Source: Demequina silvatica
GTDB lineage: Bacteria; Actinomycetota; Actinomycetes; Actinomycetales; Demequinaceae
Length of the DNA: 64,000 nucleotides
Assembly (NCBI RefSeq): GCF_000971215.1
Contig: NZ_BBMA01000006.1
Coordinates: 62,001 to 126,000, forward strand
Reading direction: 5' to 3'
Within the stretch, counting starts at the first letter, position 1. Each line of letters opens with the position of its first letter. A program made the translations under genes and the position numbers. Under the pieces are notes generated by a model. It was not told where the DNA came from. It did no database searches and worked only from the letters and a program-made list of their open reading frames with translations. Shown one piece after another: positions 19,369 through 29,638 of the stretch.

Positions 19369-20187
19369 TCATCCTTCCGTTCGAGCGGCGTTCTCCCAAG
19401 CCGACACGACGCGGATGGCGTCGACGGCGGCGCGTGCGTCGTGCACCCGGACCGCCCACGCGCCGGAGGCGGCGGCGAGGGTGGTGACGGCGGTGGTGGC
19501 GGCCTCGCGGGCCGCGGGGTCGGCGGCGTCCACGCCCGGGCGGGCGATCGCGGCGCCGAGGAACCGCTTGCGGCTCGCGCCCACCAGGACGCGGCGGCCG
19601 CCGGCCCAGTCGGGCATGCGGGCGAGCAGCGGCCAGTTGGATTCGGTCACCTTGGAGAAGCCCAGGCCTGGATCGAGGACGATGCGCTGCTCGGCCACGC
19701 CTGCCGCCACCAGGGCGTCGACGCGCGCCTGGAGCTCCGCGCCCACCTCGCGCACCACGTCCTCGTAGGTGTCGAGCCCGTCCATCTCCGTGGAGTGAGC
19801 ACGCCAGTGCATGGCGACGAACTCGCAGGCGAGGTCGGCAACCGTCCCGGCCATCGCACGGTCCGCTAGCCCGCCCGAGACGTCGTTGACGATTCCCGCG
19901 CCGGCCTCGACTGCGGCGCGCGCGGTCGAGGCGTTCATGGTGTCGATGCTGGTCGCGACGCCGGCCTCGGTGAGGGCGCGGATGACGGGCACCACGCGGC
20001 GCCGCTCCTCCTCGGGGCTCACGCGGGCGGCGCCGGGGCGGGTGGACTCGCCGCCGACGTCGACCAGGTCCGCGCCGTCGCGGGCGAGCTGGAGGCCGCG
20101 GGCGATCGCGGCGTCGAGCTCGGCGTAGCGTCCGCCGTCGCTGAAGGAGTCCGGCGTGACGTTGAGGATGCCCATGACGAGGGTCAC
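19369..20187 (-). CDS. folP: Dihydropteroate synthase
   Basis: It joins hydroxymethyldihydropterin pyrophosphate to p-aminobenzoate and is the sulfonamide target. The 272-residue TIM barrel shows both signatures: MGILNVTPDSFSDGGRY with the first loop, and GADLVDVGGESTRPGA. It also has DVSGGLADRAM, VLDPGLGFSKVTESNW and the C-terminal LVGASRKRFLG and VRVHD. The GTG start has GGAGG five bases upstream. It lies 10 bp after folE and 5 bp before folBK, in one operon. Confidence 0.97.
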   Translation of the reverse strand: MTLVMGILNVTPDSFSDGGRYAELDAAIARGLQLARDGADLVDVGGESTRPGAARVSPEEERRRVVPVIRALTEAGVATSIDTMNASTARAAVEAGAGIVNDVSGGLADRAMAGTVADLACEFVAMHWRAHSTEMDGLDTYEDVVREVGAELQARVDALVAAGVAEQRIVLDPGLGFSKVTESNWPLLARMPDWAGGRRVLVGASRKRFLGAAIARPGVDAADPAAREAATTAVTTLAAASGAWAVRVHDARAAVDAIRVVSAWENAARTEG

Positions 20188-20197
20188 GGTGCCTCCC

Positions 20198-20764
20198 CTA
20201 CTTGCCGACGATCAAGCTCATGGCCTCCGCGCGCGTCGCGCCGTCGCGCATGATGCCGCGGACGGCGGAGGTGACGGTGCGGGAGCCGGGCTTGCGGACG
20301 CCGCGCATGGACATGCAGAGGTGCTCCGCCTCGACCACGACGATGACGCCGCGCGCGCCGAGCTCGTCGACCAGCGCGTCCGCGACCTGCGTGGTGAGGC
20401 GCTCCTGGACCTGGGGTCGCTTCGCGAAGACGTCGACCAGGCGCGCGAGCTTGGACAGGCCGGTGATGCGGCCGTCCGCGCCGGGGATGTAGGCGACGTG
20501 CGCGACGCCGTGGAAGGGGACCAGGTGGTGCTCGCACATCGAGTACAGTTCGATGTCCTTGACCAGGATCATCTCCTCGTGGCCCAGCTCGAAGACGGCG
20601 CTGAGGACGTCCGCGGGGTCCTGGTGGAGGCCGCCGAAGAACTCCTCGTAGGCGCGCGCCACCCGGGCGGGGGTGTCGCGCAGGCCGTCGCGGTCGGGGT
20701 CCTCGCCCACTGCGGCCAGGATCTCCCTGACCGCCGCCTCGATGCGGGGCTTGTCGACGGACAC
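20198..20764 (-). CDS. folE: GTP cyclohydrolase I
   Basis: It opens GTP to dihydroneopterin triphosphate, the first folate step. The 188-residue protein carries the zinc ligands in [20 protein letters not shown] (Cys and His) and [15 protein letters not shown] (second Cys), and the core [19 protein letters not shown]. The GTG at 20764 lies two bases after the ftsH stop and its ribosome-binding sequence GGAGA is inside the ftsH 3' end, so the two genes are coupled. ftsH-folE-folP-folBK is the standard actinobacterial order. Confidence 0.96.
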   Translation of the reverse strand: MSVDKPRIEAAVREILAAVGEDPDRDGLRDTPARVARAYEEFFGGLHQDPADVLSAVFELGHEEMILVKDIELYSMCEHHLVPFHGVAHVAYIPGADGRITGLSKLARLVDVFAKRPQVQERLTTQVADALVDELGARGVIVVVEAEHLCMSMRGVRKPGSRTVTSAVRGIMRDGATRAEAMSLIVGK

Positions 20765-20766
20765 AG

Positions 20767-22833
<2,067 letters not shown>

Positions 22834-22907
22834 CGTGACCCCGACTCTACGCGGTGGGTCTGACACTGGGTAAAGGTTTCGCTCAGGGCTTGTCGAGAGT
22901 TTCCTGA

Positions 22908-23022
22908 GCGCCTCTCCACGCACTTGAGGCACTCCCCCACCAGGGTGTCGGCGTGTTGTCGGCGAGTCGCCGTTGTGGCCCCCGAGACGACGTCGCCCTC
23001 GGCGCCGTGCGTGGATAGGTGC
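22908..23022. repeat. Family-2 palindromic intergenic element, copy A
   Basis: Terminal arms GCGCCTCTCCACGCAC (from 22908) and GTGCGTGGATAGGTGC (ending 23022) are complements with two mismatches. Inside the left arm comes TGAGGCACTCCCCCACCAG, shared with copies at 31690 and, inverted, 23966. It separates the DUF559 gene from ftsH. Confidence 0.72.
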
Positions 23023-23028
23023 ACGCGG

Positions 23029-23856
23029 TCAGTACGCCAGCGCGGCGCGGACGTCGGCGATCACCCGCGTCATGTTCGCCATCACGTCCTGGTAGGTGAA
23101 CCGCAGGACCCGGTATCCCGCCGCTACACACGCGCGGTCCCGGCGCCGATCCTCGACGAACGCGACGGGGTTGTCGTGGCGCTCGCGGCCGTCGGTCTGA
23201 ACGACCACCTTGCCCTCGACCACGAGGTCTACTCGGCCCGCTCCCTCGATCCACACCTGGGACCGTACCGCCCAACCCTCCCCGACCAGGTTGACCCGGG
23301 TCATGGTCTCGAGGAGCGACTCGGCGCCGGGGTCCACATGGTCACGAAGCCACTGGAGGCGGGCTTCGTCGGTGATCGCGAAGGCGGCGAGGTCGCCAAG
23401 CGTGAGGAGCCCCTGACGGAGCGCGGCGTCGATCGCGACGAGCTGCTGCATCCGATCTGCACAGAGACCGAGCATGTCGAGTCCCACGGGCACGCGAACC
23501 TCCTCGGGCACGATCTGGTCACCGTGACGGTGGAGCACGACGTCTGTGGTCGGGCGTCGATCGTCGGTGCGGCGACCGCGATCACGCGGCACCACCAGGT
23601 GGACCGCCTTGTCACGCTTGATGACCGGCAGGCCCATCGCTTCGCACAGGCTGGTACAGCAGAGCTCCGCTCGGTAGGCGGCTCGAAGGATGTCGGCGCG
23701 CGAGGCTTTCGGCAACGCATAGCACCCGTAGATGGGGCGGACGATGCGCTGGGCGGCCACGGCGCGCGCCAAGGCCCGGCGGCTCACGCCTACACCGGTC
23801 AGGGTGCCGAGGCGAGCGGCACCGCCGAGAGTATCCAGTACACGCACCGGGTCCAT
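23029..23856 (-). CDS. DUF559 protein with AbiEi-like N-terminal region
   Basis: A 275-residue protein. The N-terminal 100 residues (GVSRRALARAVAAQRIVRPI, then YGCYALP) look like the winged-helix AbiEi/antitoxin-type domain often joined to DUF559 in actinobacteria. The C-terminal part is a Vsr/restriction-endonuclease-like DUF559 fold: GAGRVDLVVEGKVVVQTDGR, then HDNPVAFVEDRRRDRACVAA and GYRVLRFTYQDV, with the Asp and Lys-type residues of the PD-(D/E)xK core visible. The gene sits between two family-2 palindromic elements and interrupts the normally adjacent hpt and ftsH, suggesting insertion. Nuclease activity and any defence role are inferred. The 11-mer occurs once in the frame. Confidence 0.7.
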   Translation of the reverse strand: MDPVRVLDTLGGAARLGTLTGVGVSRRALARAVAAQRIVRPIYGCYALPKASRADILRAAYRAELCCTSLCEAMGLPVIKRDKAVHLVVPRDRGRRTDDRRPTTDVVLHRHGDQIVPEEVRVPVGLDMLGLCADRMQQLVAIDAALRQGLLTLGDLAAFAITDEARLQWLRDHVDPGAESLLETMTRVNLVGEGWAVRSQVWIEGAGRVDLVVEGKVVVQTDGRERHDNPVAFVEDRRRDRACVAAGYRVLRFTYQDVMANMTRVIADVRAALAY

Positions 23857-23965
23857 GGCTCGACCATGCCGCCGCCGGTGCTCAGCTACCAGCGCGATCC
23901 GCCGACTTGGGGACAGGTGAGGACCTACCTCGCGGCTGGGGACATCGGTCCGCCCGCGCGTCCCT

Positions 23966-24085
23966 GAACACCTCTCCACATCCGCCCGGCTCCAGAGCCG
24001 TGTTTGCGGTGAGCCCGAGCGCGACACGCCGCCGACACGCCCAACACCAGGTGGGAGAATGCCTCACCCGCGTGGATAGGTGCTC
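23966..24085. repeat. Family-2 palindromic intergenic element, copy B
   Basis: Arms GAACACCTCTCCACAT (from 23966) and GCGTGGATAGGTGCTC (ending 24085). The conserved internal block is next to the right arm here, so this copy is inverted relative to copy A. The two copies flank the DUF559 gene in opposite orientation. Confidence 0.7.
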
Positions 24086-24097
24086 GAGCGCGCGGGG

Positions 24098-24652
24098 CTA
24101 CTTTTCGTAGACCTCGGGCTTGAGGACCGCGACGAACGGGAGCGTGCGGTAGTTCTCCGCGAAGTCGAGGCCGTAGCCGACCACGAAGTCCGGCGGGATG
24201 TCGAAGCCGATGTACTTGACCGGCACGTCGACCACCGCGGCCGCGGGCTTGCGCAGCAGCGCCGCCACCTCGACCGAGGCCGCGCCACGGGTCCGCAGGT
24301 TCCCCAGCAGCCACGAGAGCGTGACGCCCGAGTCGATGATGTCCTCAACAATGAGAACGTGACGCCCCGTCAGGTCCGCGTCGAGGTCCTTGAGGATGCG
24401 CACCACGCCGGAGGACTTGGTCCCCGACCCATAAGACGAGACAGCCATCCAGTCCATCTGCACGGTGGGCGGCATGCGGCGCGCGAGGTCGGCCATCACC
24501 ATGACGGCGCCCTTGAGCACGCCCACGAGCAGCAGGTCCTTGCCCTCGTAGTCGGCGCGGATGGCGGCGGCCATCTCGTCGAGCTTGCGCCCGATCGCGT
24601 TCTCCGAGACGAGCACCTCCGAGAAGTCGCTCATGTCGTACTGGAAGCTCAC
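24098..24652 (-). CDS. hpt: Hypoxanthine phosphoribosyltransferase
   Basis: It salvages hypoxanthine or guanine with PRPP. The 184-residue protein has the PRPP-binding motif VLIVEDIIDSGVTLSWLL, the LVGVLKGAVMVMADLAR loop and VVGYGLDFAENYRTLPFVAV near the end. GTG at 24652 has GGAGAG upstream and follows tilS by 12 bp; an in-frame ATG six codons later is the alternative. tilS-hpt-ftsH is a highly conserved order, here broken after hpt. Confidence 0.95.
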   Translation of the reverse strand: MSFQYDMSDFSEVLVSENAIGRKLDEMAAAIRADYEGKDLLLVGVLKGAVMVMADLARRMPPTVQMDWMAVSSYGSGTKSSGVVRILKDLDADLTGRHVLIVEDIIDSGVTLSWLLGNLRTRGAASVEVAALLRKPAAAVVDVPVKYIGFDIPPDFVVGYGLDFAENYRTLPFVAVLKPEVYEK

Positions 24653-24664
24653 GCTCGGCTCTCC

Positions 24665-25684
24665 TCAGGAGTTCGGGACATCGGGATGGCTGATGACCAG
24701 CCTGCCATATTCACGCCTGGCCTCGTAGCCGCCGGGGAGCGAGATCGCGCCCTGGCCCTTCCACGACGTCACCAGCGAATCCAACGCGGCCACATGAGTC
24801 GCGGTGAGCGGCCCGGCGCCGCGGTTCTCGGCCAGCATCTTGAGCATGCGGGTCCGGATCGCGTCGGGCAGGGCGGCGAGCATGTCGCAGCGCCACTCGT
24901 CGGAGCGCACCGTGGACGCGGAGACCGACATCGCGGACCGCGCCTGGCGGTCGAGCTCGTCCGCATCGGCCTGCAGCAGCGCCGCCGACCTCGCCAGCCC
25001 CGACACCACGCCGGGCCCCAGCACCTCCACCAGAGATGGCATCACGCGCGCCCGCAGCGCGGACCGGCGCGGACCGTCCTCGGAGAAGTTGGTGGGGTCA
25101 TGCCACGGGTCCAGCCCCAGCGCCTGGCACGCGGCCACCGTGTCCTTGCGCCGCACCGTCAGGAACGGCCGCACGATCCGCCCGCGCCGCGCCGGGATCC
25201 CCGACAGCGCCCGCGCCCCAGACCCGCGGGCCAGTGCCAACAGCACCGTCTCCGCCTGGTCATCCATGGTGTGCCCCGTCACCAGCAGCGGCGCGAGTCC
25301 ACCCTCGGCATCCATGCGCGCCTCGAGCGCCGCGTACCTGGCCTCGCGCGCGGCGGCCTCCATGCCGCCGGCGCGCCCGACCACCACGCGCTCGACAAAC
25401 ACAGTCGAGAGACCGGCCCGACGCACCTCGGCAGCCGCCCGCTCCGCCACCACCGCGGAGTCGGGCTGCAGCCCGTGGTCCACGATGATCGCCCCGGCGA
25501 ACAGCCCCTGCTTCCGCGCCACGAACCCGACCGCGGCGGCAAGCGCCAGCGAGTCCGGCCCGCCCGACACGGCTACCCACACGCGCGTCCCGAGCTCCAG
25601 ATCGCCCAGCGCGTCGCGCACGGCCACCCGGCATGCGGCTACGGCGGGATGGGGTCCCGTCAACGGATTGCCCTCATCCCTCAC
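24665..25684 (-). CDS. tilS: tRNA(Ile)-lysidine synthetase
   Basis: It converts the CAU anticodon wobble base of tRNA-Ile2 to lysidine, using ATP and lysine. The 339-residue protein has the PP-loop VWVAVSGGPDSLALAAAVGF, then VDHGLQPDSAVVAERA and LLVTGHTMDDQAETVLLALA, and the RPFLTVRRKDT segment. It is shorter than E. coli TilS at the C-terminus, as in other actinobacteria. The GTG at 25684 is the best-placed start and overlaps the dacB 3' end by 11 bp; a weak ribosome-binding site leaves this uncertain by a few codons. Confidence 0.94.
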   Translation of the reverse strand: MRDEGNPLTGPHPAVAACRVAVRDALGDLELGTRVWVAVSGGPDSLALAAAVGFVARKQGLFAGAIIVDHGLQPDSAVVAERAAAEVRRAGLSTVFVERVVVGRAGGMEAAAREARYAALEARMDAEGGLAPLLVTGHTMDDQAETVLLALARGSGARALSGIPARRGRIVRPFLTVRRKDTVAACQALGLDPWHDPTNFSEDGPRRSALRARVMPSLVEVLGPGVVSGLARSAALLQADADELDRQARSAMSVSASTVRSDEWRCDMLAALPDAIRTRMLKMLAENRGAGPLTATHVAALDSLVTSWKGQGAISLPGGYEARREYGRLVISHPDVPNS

Positions 25685-27107
25685 AGCCGCATTCTGCCAG
25701 CGCGCCCAGGAAGTCGTCGAACGCACCCATCGGCGCATCCTGCCCGTACGGCATGCCGTCCGCGAGGATCGCGACCGCCAGCGGCCGCCCGTCCGCCGTC
25801 ACGAGCACCCCCGCGATGGCGGTGACGCCGGTGAGCGAGCCGGTCTTCGCGCGCCAGTACCCGGCGGGCGGCAGGCCCTCGTACCGCTCGGCGACGGTGC
25901 CCTCGAGCCCCGCGAGCGGCAGCCAGTCGAGCAGGCCCGACAGCGACGGCTCGTCGCGCGCGGCCAGCAGCGCGCCGGTCATGGTCGCGGGCGAGATCTG
26001 GTTGCGGTCGGAGAAGCCCGCGCCGTCGTGCAGCTCGAGCCCGTCGACCGTCACCCCCAGCGCCTCCAAAGCAGCGGTGATCGCGCGCGCCTCCCCCGCC
26101 GGCGTCGCCGGCTCCCCGCTCGCGAGCGCGAGGTTCCGCGCCACCTGCTCGGCGACCGTGTTGTCCGACACAGATAGAAGGTGTCGCGCGACCTCCGCCA
26201 ACGGCGCGGATTGCACCGCGGCCACCTCGACCGCCCTCGCACGGGACGATGCGCGGGTCGCCTCCCCCTTCACGGTCACCCCGCGCTCCTGGAGACGTTC
26301 CACGAACAGCGACCCCGCATGCAGCGACGGGTCCTCGGCCCGGGCGACGTAGTTGCCCTCGGTCAGCCGGGCGCCGTTGACCGCGAGACCGGACACCGGC
26401 CCGGCGTATCCCATGGTGAACGCGTAATCGGGCCACTCCTTGGGCCATGCCGGGCCGGGGAACGCGTCGTCGTCGACGCGCACCTTGACGGCCCGCGCGC
26501 CGTCGCCGGTGACGCTGTCGAGCGCGGCGACCACCTCGTCGGCGAGGTCGCCCAGGCCGGCCCAGCCGTTGGCGGCGTCCTCGGCGGACGCGACGTCCCC
26601 GTAGCGGCCGGCGTCCGCGGCGAGCATGACGTCGCCGCCCGCGACCAGCGTGAGCGTGCGCGTCGAGGCGTCCCAGGTGACCTCGGTGGTGGTCGTGTAG
26701 TCGGCGCCCAGCTGCGAGACGGCCGCGACCGCGGTGATGAGCTTGGTGGTGGAGGCGGGGACCTGCGGGTCCGCGGCGTCCACGTCCGCGTAGACCGTCC
26801 CGTCGAGGTAGTCGACCACGGAGATGTTGGTCGAGGTCCCGGTGCGCGAGTCCTCGCGCACCGCCTCCGCGAGGGCCTGGACCTCCGACGCCGAGGGCCG
26901 GGGAGCGTCGGCGTCCAACCCGGCCGCCGCATCGTCCCCCTGCACGGGCGCGGGCGCGACCGGGGAGGCCGTGATGAAAGGCGCCTGGGGGATCTCGGCG
27001 GGCTGCGCGGTGATCCAGCCGGGGACCACGTCCTGCGCGTCGAGGAACAGGTAGCCCCCGCCCAGCGCCAGCATGCCGACGCCTACCCCTGCGATGATTC
27101 CGCGCAC
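25674..27107 (-). CDS. dacB: D-alanyl-D-alanine carboxypeptidase, PBP4/S13 family
   Basis: A 477-residue exported penicillin-binding protein that trims or cleaves peptidoglycan peptides. An N-terminal helix (GIIAGVGVGMLALGGGYLF) acts as signal or anchor. The three active-site motifs are present: SxxK in ASTTKLI, SxN in SDNTVAEQ and KTG in AKTGSLTG. The linker after the anchor has an 11-mer-encoded GDDAAA, and a second copy in the opposite orientation encodes ASS. GTG at 27107 is chosen because GGAGG lies six bases upstream; an earlier GTG at 27149 lacks this. It overlaps tilS and diverges from ppa. Confidence 0.93.
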   Translation of the reverse strand: MRGIIAGVGVGMLALGGGYLFLDAQDVVPGWITAQPAEIPQAPFITASPVAPAPVQGDDAAAGLDADAPRPSASEVQALAEAVREDSRTGTSTNISVVDYLDGTVYADVDAADPQVPASTTKLITAVAAVSQLGADYTTTTEVTWDASTRTLTLVAGGDVMLAADAGRYGDVASAEDAANGWAGLGDLADEVVAALDSVTGDGARAVKVRVDDDAFPGPAWPKEWPDYAFTMGYAGPVSGLAVNGARLTEGNYVARAEDPSLHAGSLFVERLQERGVTVKGEATRASSRARAVEVAAVQSAPLAEVARHLLSVSDNTVAEQVARNLALASGEPATPAGEARAITAALEALGVTVDGLELHDGAGFSDRNQISPATMTGALLAARDEPSLSGLLDWLPLAGLEGTVAERYEGLPPAGYWRAKTGSLTGVTAIAGVLVTADGRPLAVAILADGMPYGQDAPMGAFDDFLGALAECGCEG

Positions 27108-27184
27108 CCACGACCTCCGAACATGCGCCAGACTAGTACCGTTCCTCACCAGGACCTCTGACCTAACGCTTAAGGACGCCAGGC

Positions 27185-27709
27185 ATGGAATTCGACGTCA
27201 CCATCGAGATCCCGAAGGGCTCGCGCAACAAGTACGAGGTGGATCACCACACCGGCCGCATCGTGCTGGACCGCATGCTGTTCACCTCGACGCGCTACCC
27301 GGACGATTATGGCTTCATCGACGGCACGCTCGGCGAGGACGGCGACCCGCTGGACGCGCTGGTGCTGCTCGAGGAGCCCACGTTCCCCGGCTGCCAGATC
27401 CGCTGCCGCGCGCTCGGCATGTTCCGCATGCGCGACGAGGCCGGCGGTGACGACAAGGTCCTGTGCGTGCCGGTCGGCGACCAGCGTCAGACGTGGCGCC
27501 AGGAGCTCACCGACGTCTCCGACTTCCACCGCCTCGAGGTCCAGCACTTCTTCGAGGTCTACAAGGACCTCGAGCCCGGCAAGTCCGTCGAGGGCGCCAA
27601 GTGGGTGTCGCGCGAGGAGGCCGAGGAGGAGATCCGCTCCTCCTTCGAGCGCGCCAAGGGCACCCCGTTCGCGCACATGAACCCGCTGTACCCGCCGCAG
27701 GAGCACTGA
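27185..27709 (+). CDS. ppa: Inorganic pyrophosphatase, family I
   Basis: A 174-residue soluble enzyme that hydrolyses pyrophosphate. The start [18 protein letters not shown], the region [20 protein letters not shown] with its metal-binding aspartates, and [12 protein letters not shown] are typical of the family. AAGGA lies upstream of the ATG. Divergence from dacB matches other Micrococcales. It is followed at once by a family-2 element containing a stable hairpin that probably ends transcription. Confidence 0.97.
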   Translation: MEFDVTIEIPKGSRNKYEVDHHTGRIVLDRMLFTSTRYPDDYGFIDGTLGEDGDPLDALVLLEEPTFPGCQIRCRALGMFRMRDEAGGDDKVLCVPVGDQRQTWRQELTDVSDFHRLEVQHFFEVYKDLEPGKSVEGAKWVSREEAEEEIRSSFERAKGTPFAHMNPLYPPQEH

Positions 27710-27723
27710 GGGACGGCGCCCGC

Positions 27724-27832
27724 GAGCGCCTCTCCACCAGCTTTGTGCACTGATCCACCAGCAAGGCCCGGATTCGGCAGCAGATGCTCGCGCATCGGCC
27801 GATCCGGGCCTTGTTGTGTGGAGAGACGCGCG
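27724..27832. repeat. Family-2 palindromic intergenic element, copy C, with terminator-like hairpin
   Basis: Outer arms GAGCGCCTCTCCAC and GTGGAGAGACGCGC are close complements. Inside, CAAGGCCCGGAT-CGG (from about 27763) pairs with CCGATCCGGGCCTTG (to about 27814) as a strong hairpin placed right after ppa, suitable as its terminator. The internal block of copies A, B and D is degenerate here. Confidence 0.65.
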
Positions 27833-27855
27833 GGGGCCGAGAGCCAGCCACCGCT

Positions 27856-27956
27856 GATTCGCTGCGCACGGTCTGAGCTCCGACACGCCGCCCCGGAGGG
27901 ACGATGCGCGGGCTGGGTCCCGCGTGTCGCGCGGCTGACCGTGCGGACCGAATTCG
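27856..27956. repeat. Family-1 palindromic intergenic element (ppa-nlpC gap)
   Basis: Left end ATTCGCTGCGCACGGTC, exact 11-mer at 27898, right end GACCGTGCGGACCGAATTCG. The last 16 bases of the right end are repeated at 27965-27980, a small tandem duplication at the element edge. Confidence 0.72.
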
Positions 27957-27989
27957 AGGGGAGAGCGTGCGGACCGAATTCGGGGAGGG

Positions 27990-29405
27990 CTACGGCCTTC
28001 CGATGAAGGGCATCATGTTGCCCGCCATCCAGCCGTACAGCGACCGCACGCCCGCCGGCTTGGAGTAGTTGACCGCCTCCATGACCTGGCCGTTGCCGAT
28101 GTAGATCGCCACGTGGAAGATGGTCGACGGGTCCGAGGTGTCCGTCGCGTAGAACACCAGGTCGCCCTCGCGGATCTGCGAGTACGCCAGGTGCGTGGTC
28201 GCGAGGTACTGGCTGCGCGAGGACCGCGTGATCCACTGGCCCGCCACGGACCAGGACTCGGACGTCACGCCCGAGCAGTCGTACTTGGGGCCCGAGCCGC
28301 CCAGCAGGTACTCGCGTCCGACCAGCGTGAGCGAGTGCTGCGCCGCCTTCACGCCCTGCGCCGCCGTCGAGTTCCACGTGGTGCCGGGCGTCTCGGGCTT
28401 CGGGGTCGACGTGGTGGTCGGCTTGGGGGTCGAGGTGGTGGTGGTCGGCTCCGGCTCGGACGTCTTGGTCGCGGTCGGCTTGGGAGTCGAGGTCTTGGTG
28501 GCCGTGGGCTTGGGAGTCGAGGTCGACGTCGAGCCCGGCGTCGAGGTCTTGGTGGGACGGGGGCGCGGCGTCTCCGAGGCGGCGGCCTCCTCGGCGGCCT
28601 GCTGGCGGGCCTCGGCCTCCGCCTGCTCGGCGGCGGCGCGCTCGGCCTCGAGGCCGGCCTGGCGCTGCTCCTCGAGCGCGACGGTGACGCCGCGCAGCTC
28701 GGCCAGACGGTTGACGGCGTCGGAGCGGGTCTCGGCCGCCATCGCGACGGCCTCCTCGGCGTGCTGCTGCGCGTCCTGCGCCTCGGCGTACGAGGACTTC
28801 GCCTCCTCGGCGGCCTCGGCGGCGGACGTCGCGGCCTCGTCGGCGTAGGAACGCATGGTGGTCGCGACCAGCTCGGCGGCCTTGACGCGCTGCACCCACA
28901 TGTCGGCCTCGTCGGAGCCGCGCGAGAACGCCTCGGTACGGGCGATGACGTCGTCGACGGTCTCGGCACCCACCACGGCGCCGATCTGGCTCATCGAGCC
29001 GGCGTCCCTGTAGGCGGCCTGCGCGACGGACGCGAGGTTCTCGCGCGCCTCGGCGAGCTCCTTCTCCGCCTCGGCGGCGCGCTCGTTCGCAGCGTCCAAC
29101 GTGTCAGCGGCGGCGTCGGAGGCCTCCTGCGCCTGCACGTAGTCCTCGCCCGCGACCAGGGCGTTCGCCTCGGCCTTGTCGCGCGCGTCCGCGAGCGCGG
29201 CGATCGCGTTGTCGAGCTCGTCGATGCCGGCGGCGAGGTCGTTCGCGGCCGCGCGGGCCTCGTCGATCTCGGCCTGGCCCGGGTAGTCCTCCGCGCGCGC
29301 CTGGTGGACGGGTCCGGCCACCACCACTCCGCTCGCCACCGCGAACATGGTCGCGAGCACGAGCATGCGCCTCAGCCCTACCGTCACATCAACCGCCCTA
29401 GTCAC
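27990..29405 (-). CDS. Secreted NlpC/P60 peptidoglycan hydrolase with coiled coil
   Basis: A 471-residue exported protein. A signal peptide (LVLATMFAVASGVVVAGPV, cleavage near ARA-ED) is followed by a 230-residue coiled coil rich in Ala and Glu. A Thr/Pro/Lys linker follows with repeated STPKPTATKT-like units (about residues 285-335), and a C-terminal NlpC/P60 domain has catalytic Cys in KYDCSGVTSESW and His in IFHVAIYIGNG. The layout is that of RipA/CwlO-type hydrolases, in which the coil gates activity. The start is uncertain: GTG at 29405 is reported, with GTG 29387 and ATG 29366 as alternatives. The preceding bases carry repeated GTCACA. Confidence 0.92.
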   Translation of the reverse strand: MTRAVDVTVGLRRMLVLATMFAVASGVVVAGPVHQARAEDYPGQAEIDEARAAANDLAAGIDELDNAIAALADARDKAEANALVAGEDYVQAQEASDAAADTLDAANERAAEAEKELAEARENLASVAQAAYRDAGSMSQIGAVVGAETVDDVIARTEAFSRGSDEADMWVQRVKAAELVATTMRSYADEAATSAAEAAEEAKSSYAEAQDAQQHAEEAVAMAAETRSDAVNRLAELRGVTVALEEQRQAGLEAERAAAEQAEAEARQQAAEEAAASETPRPRPTKTSTPGSTSTSTPKPTATKTSTPKPTATKTSEPEPTTTTSTPKPTTTSTPKPETPGTTWNSTAAQGVKAAQHSLTLVGREYLLGGSGPKYDCSGVTSESWSVAGQWITRSSRSQYLATTHLAYSQIREGDLVFYATDTSDPSTIFHVAIYIGNGQVMEAVNYSKPAGVRSLYGWMAGNMMPFIGRP

Positions 29406-29434
29406 ATCAGTTCACATCTGTCACACGAGTCACG
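29383..29434 (+). promoter_or_regulatory. GTCACA direct repeats at the hydrolase start (possible MtrA site)
   Basis: GTCACA occurs at 29383, 29401 and 29420, with GTCACG at 29429, on the plus strand around the start of the minus-strand hydrolase gene. A -10-like TAGTAT for that strand lies near 29444-29449. Direct GTCACA-type repeats are known for the actinobacterial response regulator MtrA, which controls NlpC/P60 and Rpf genes. The link is inferred from motif and target class. Confidence 0.35.
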
Positions 29435-29638
29435 TCCGCCCCGATACTAGGCGGATCCCCGCAAAACGTGAAGCCCCCTGTGCCGCATCTCACGCCGGCA
29501 CATGGGGACCTCTCCCCGGACATCGGCGACCCTGCCGCCCGACTTGAGCCCCGCATCGTCCCCCCTGGACAAACCCTGGACAAACCGGGTCTTCCGCCCA
29601 TCCCGCCCCGTGGCTACTCTGGCCGCGAGGGGGCAGGC

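Noticed and set aside
27107-27149. Upstream GTG start for the D-Ala-D-Ala carboxypeptidase
   Set aside because: It lacks a ribosome-binding site, while GTG 27107 has GGAGG six bases upstream and places the membrane anchor at the N-terminus.
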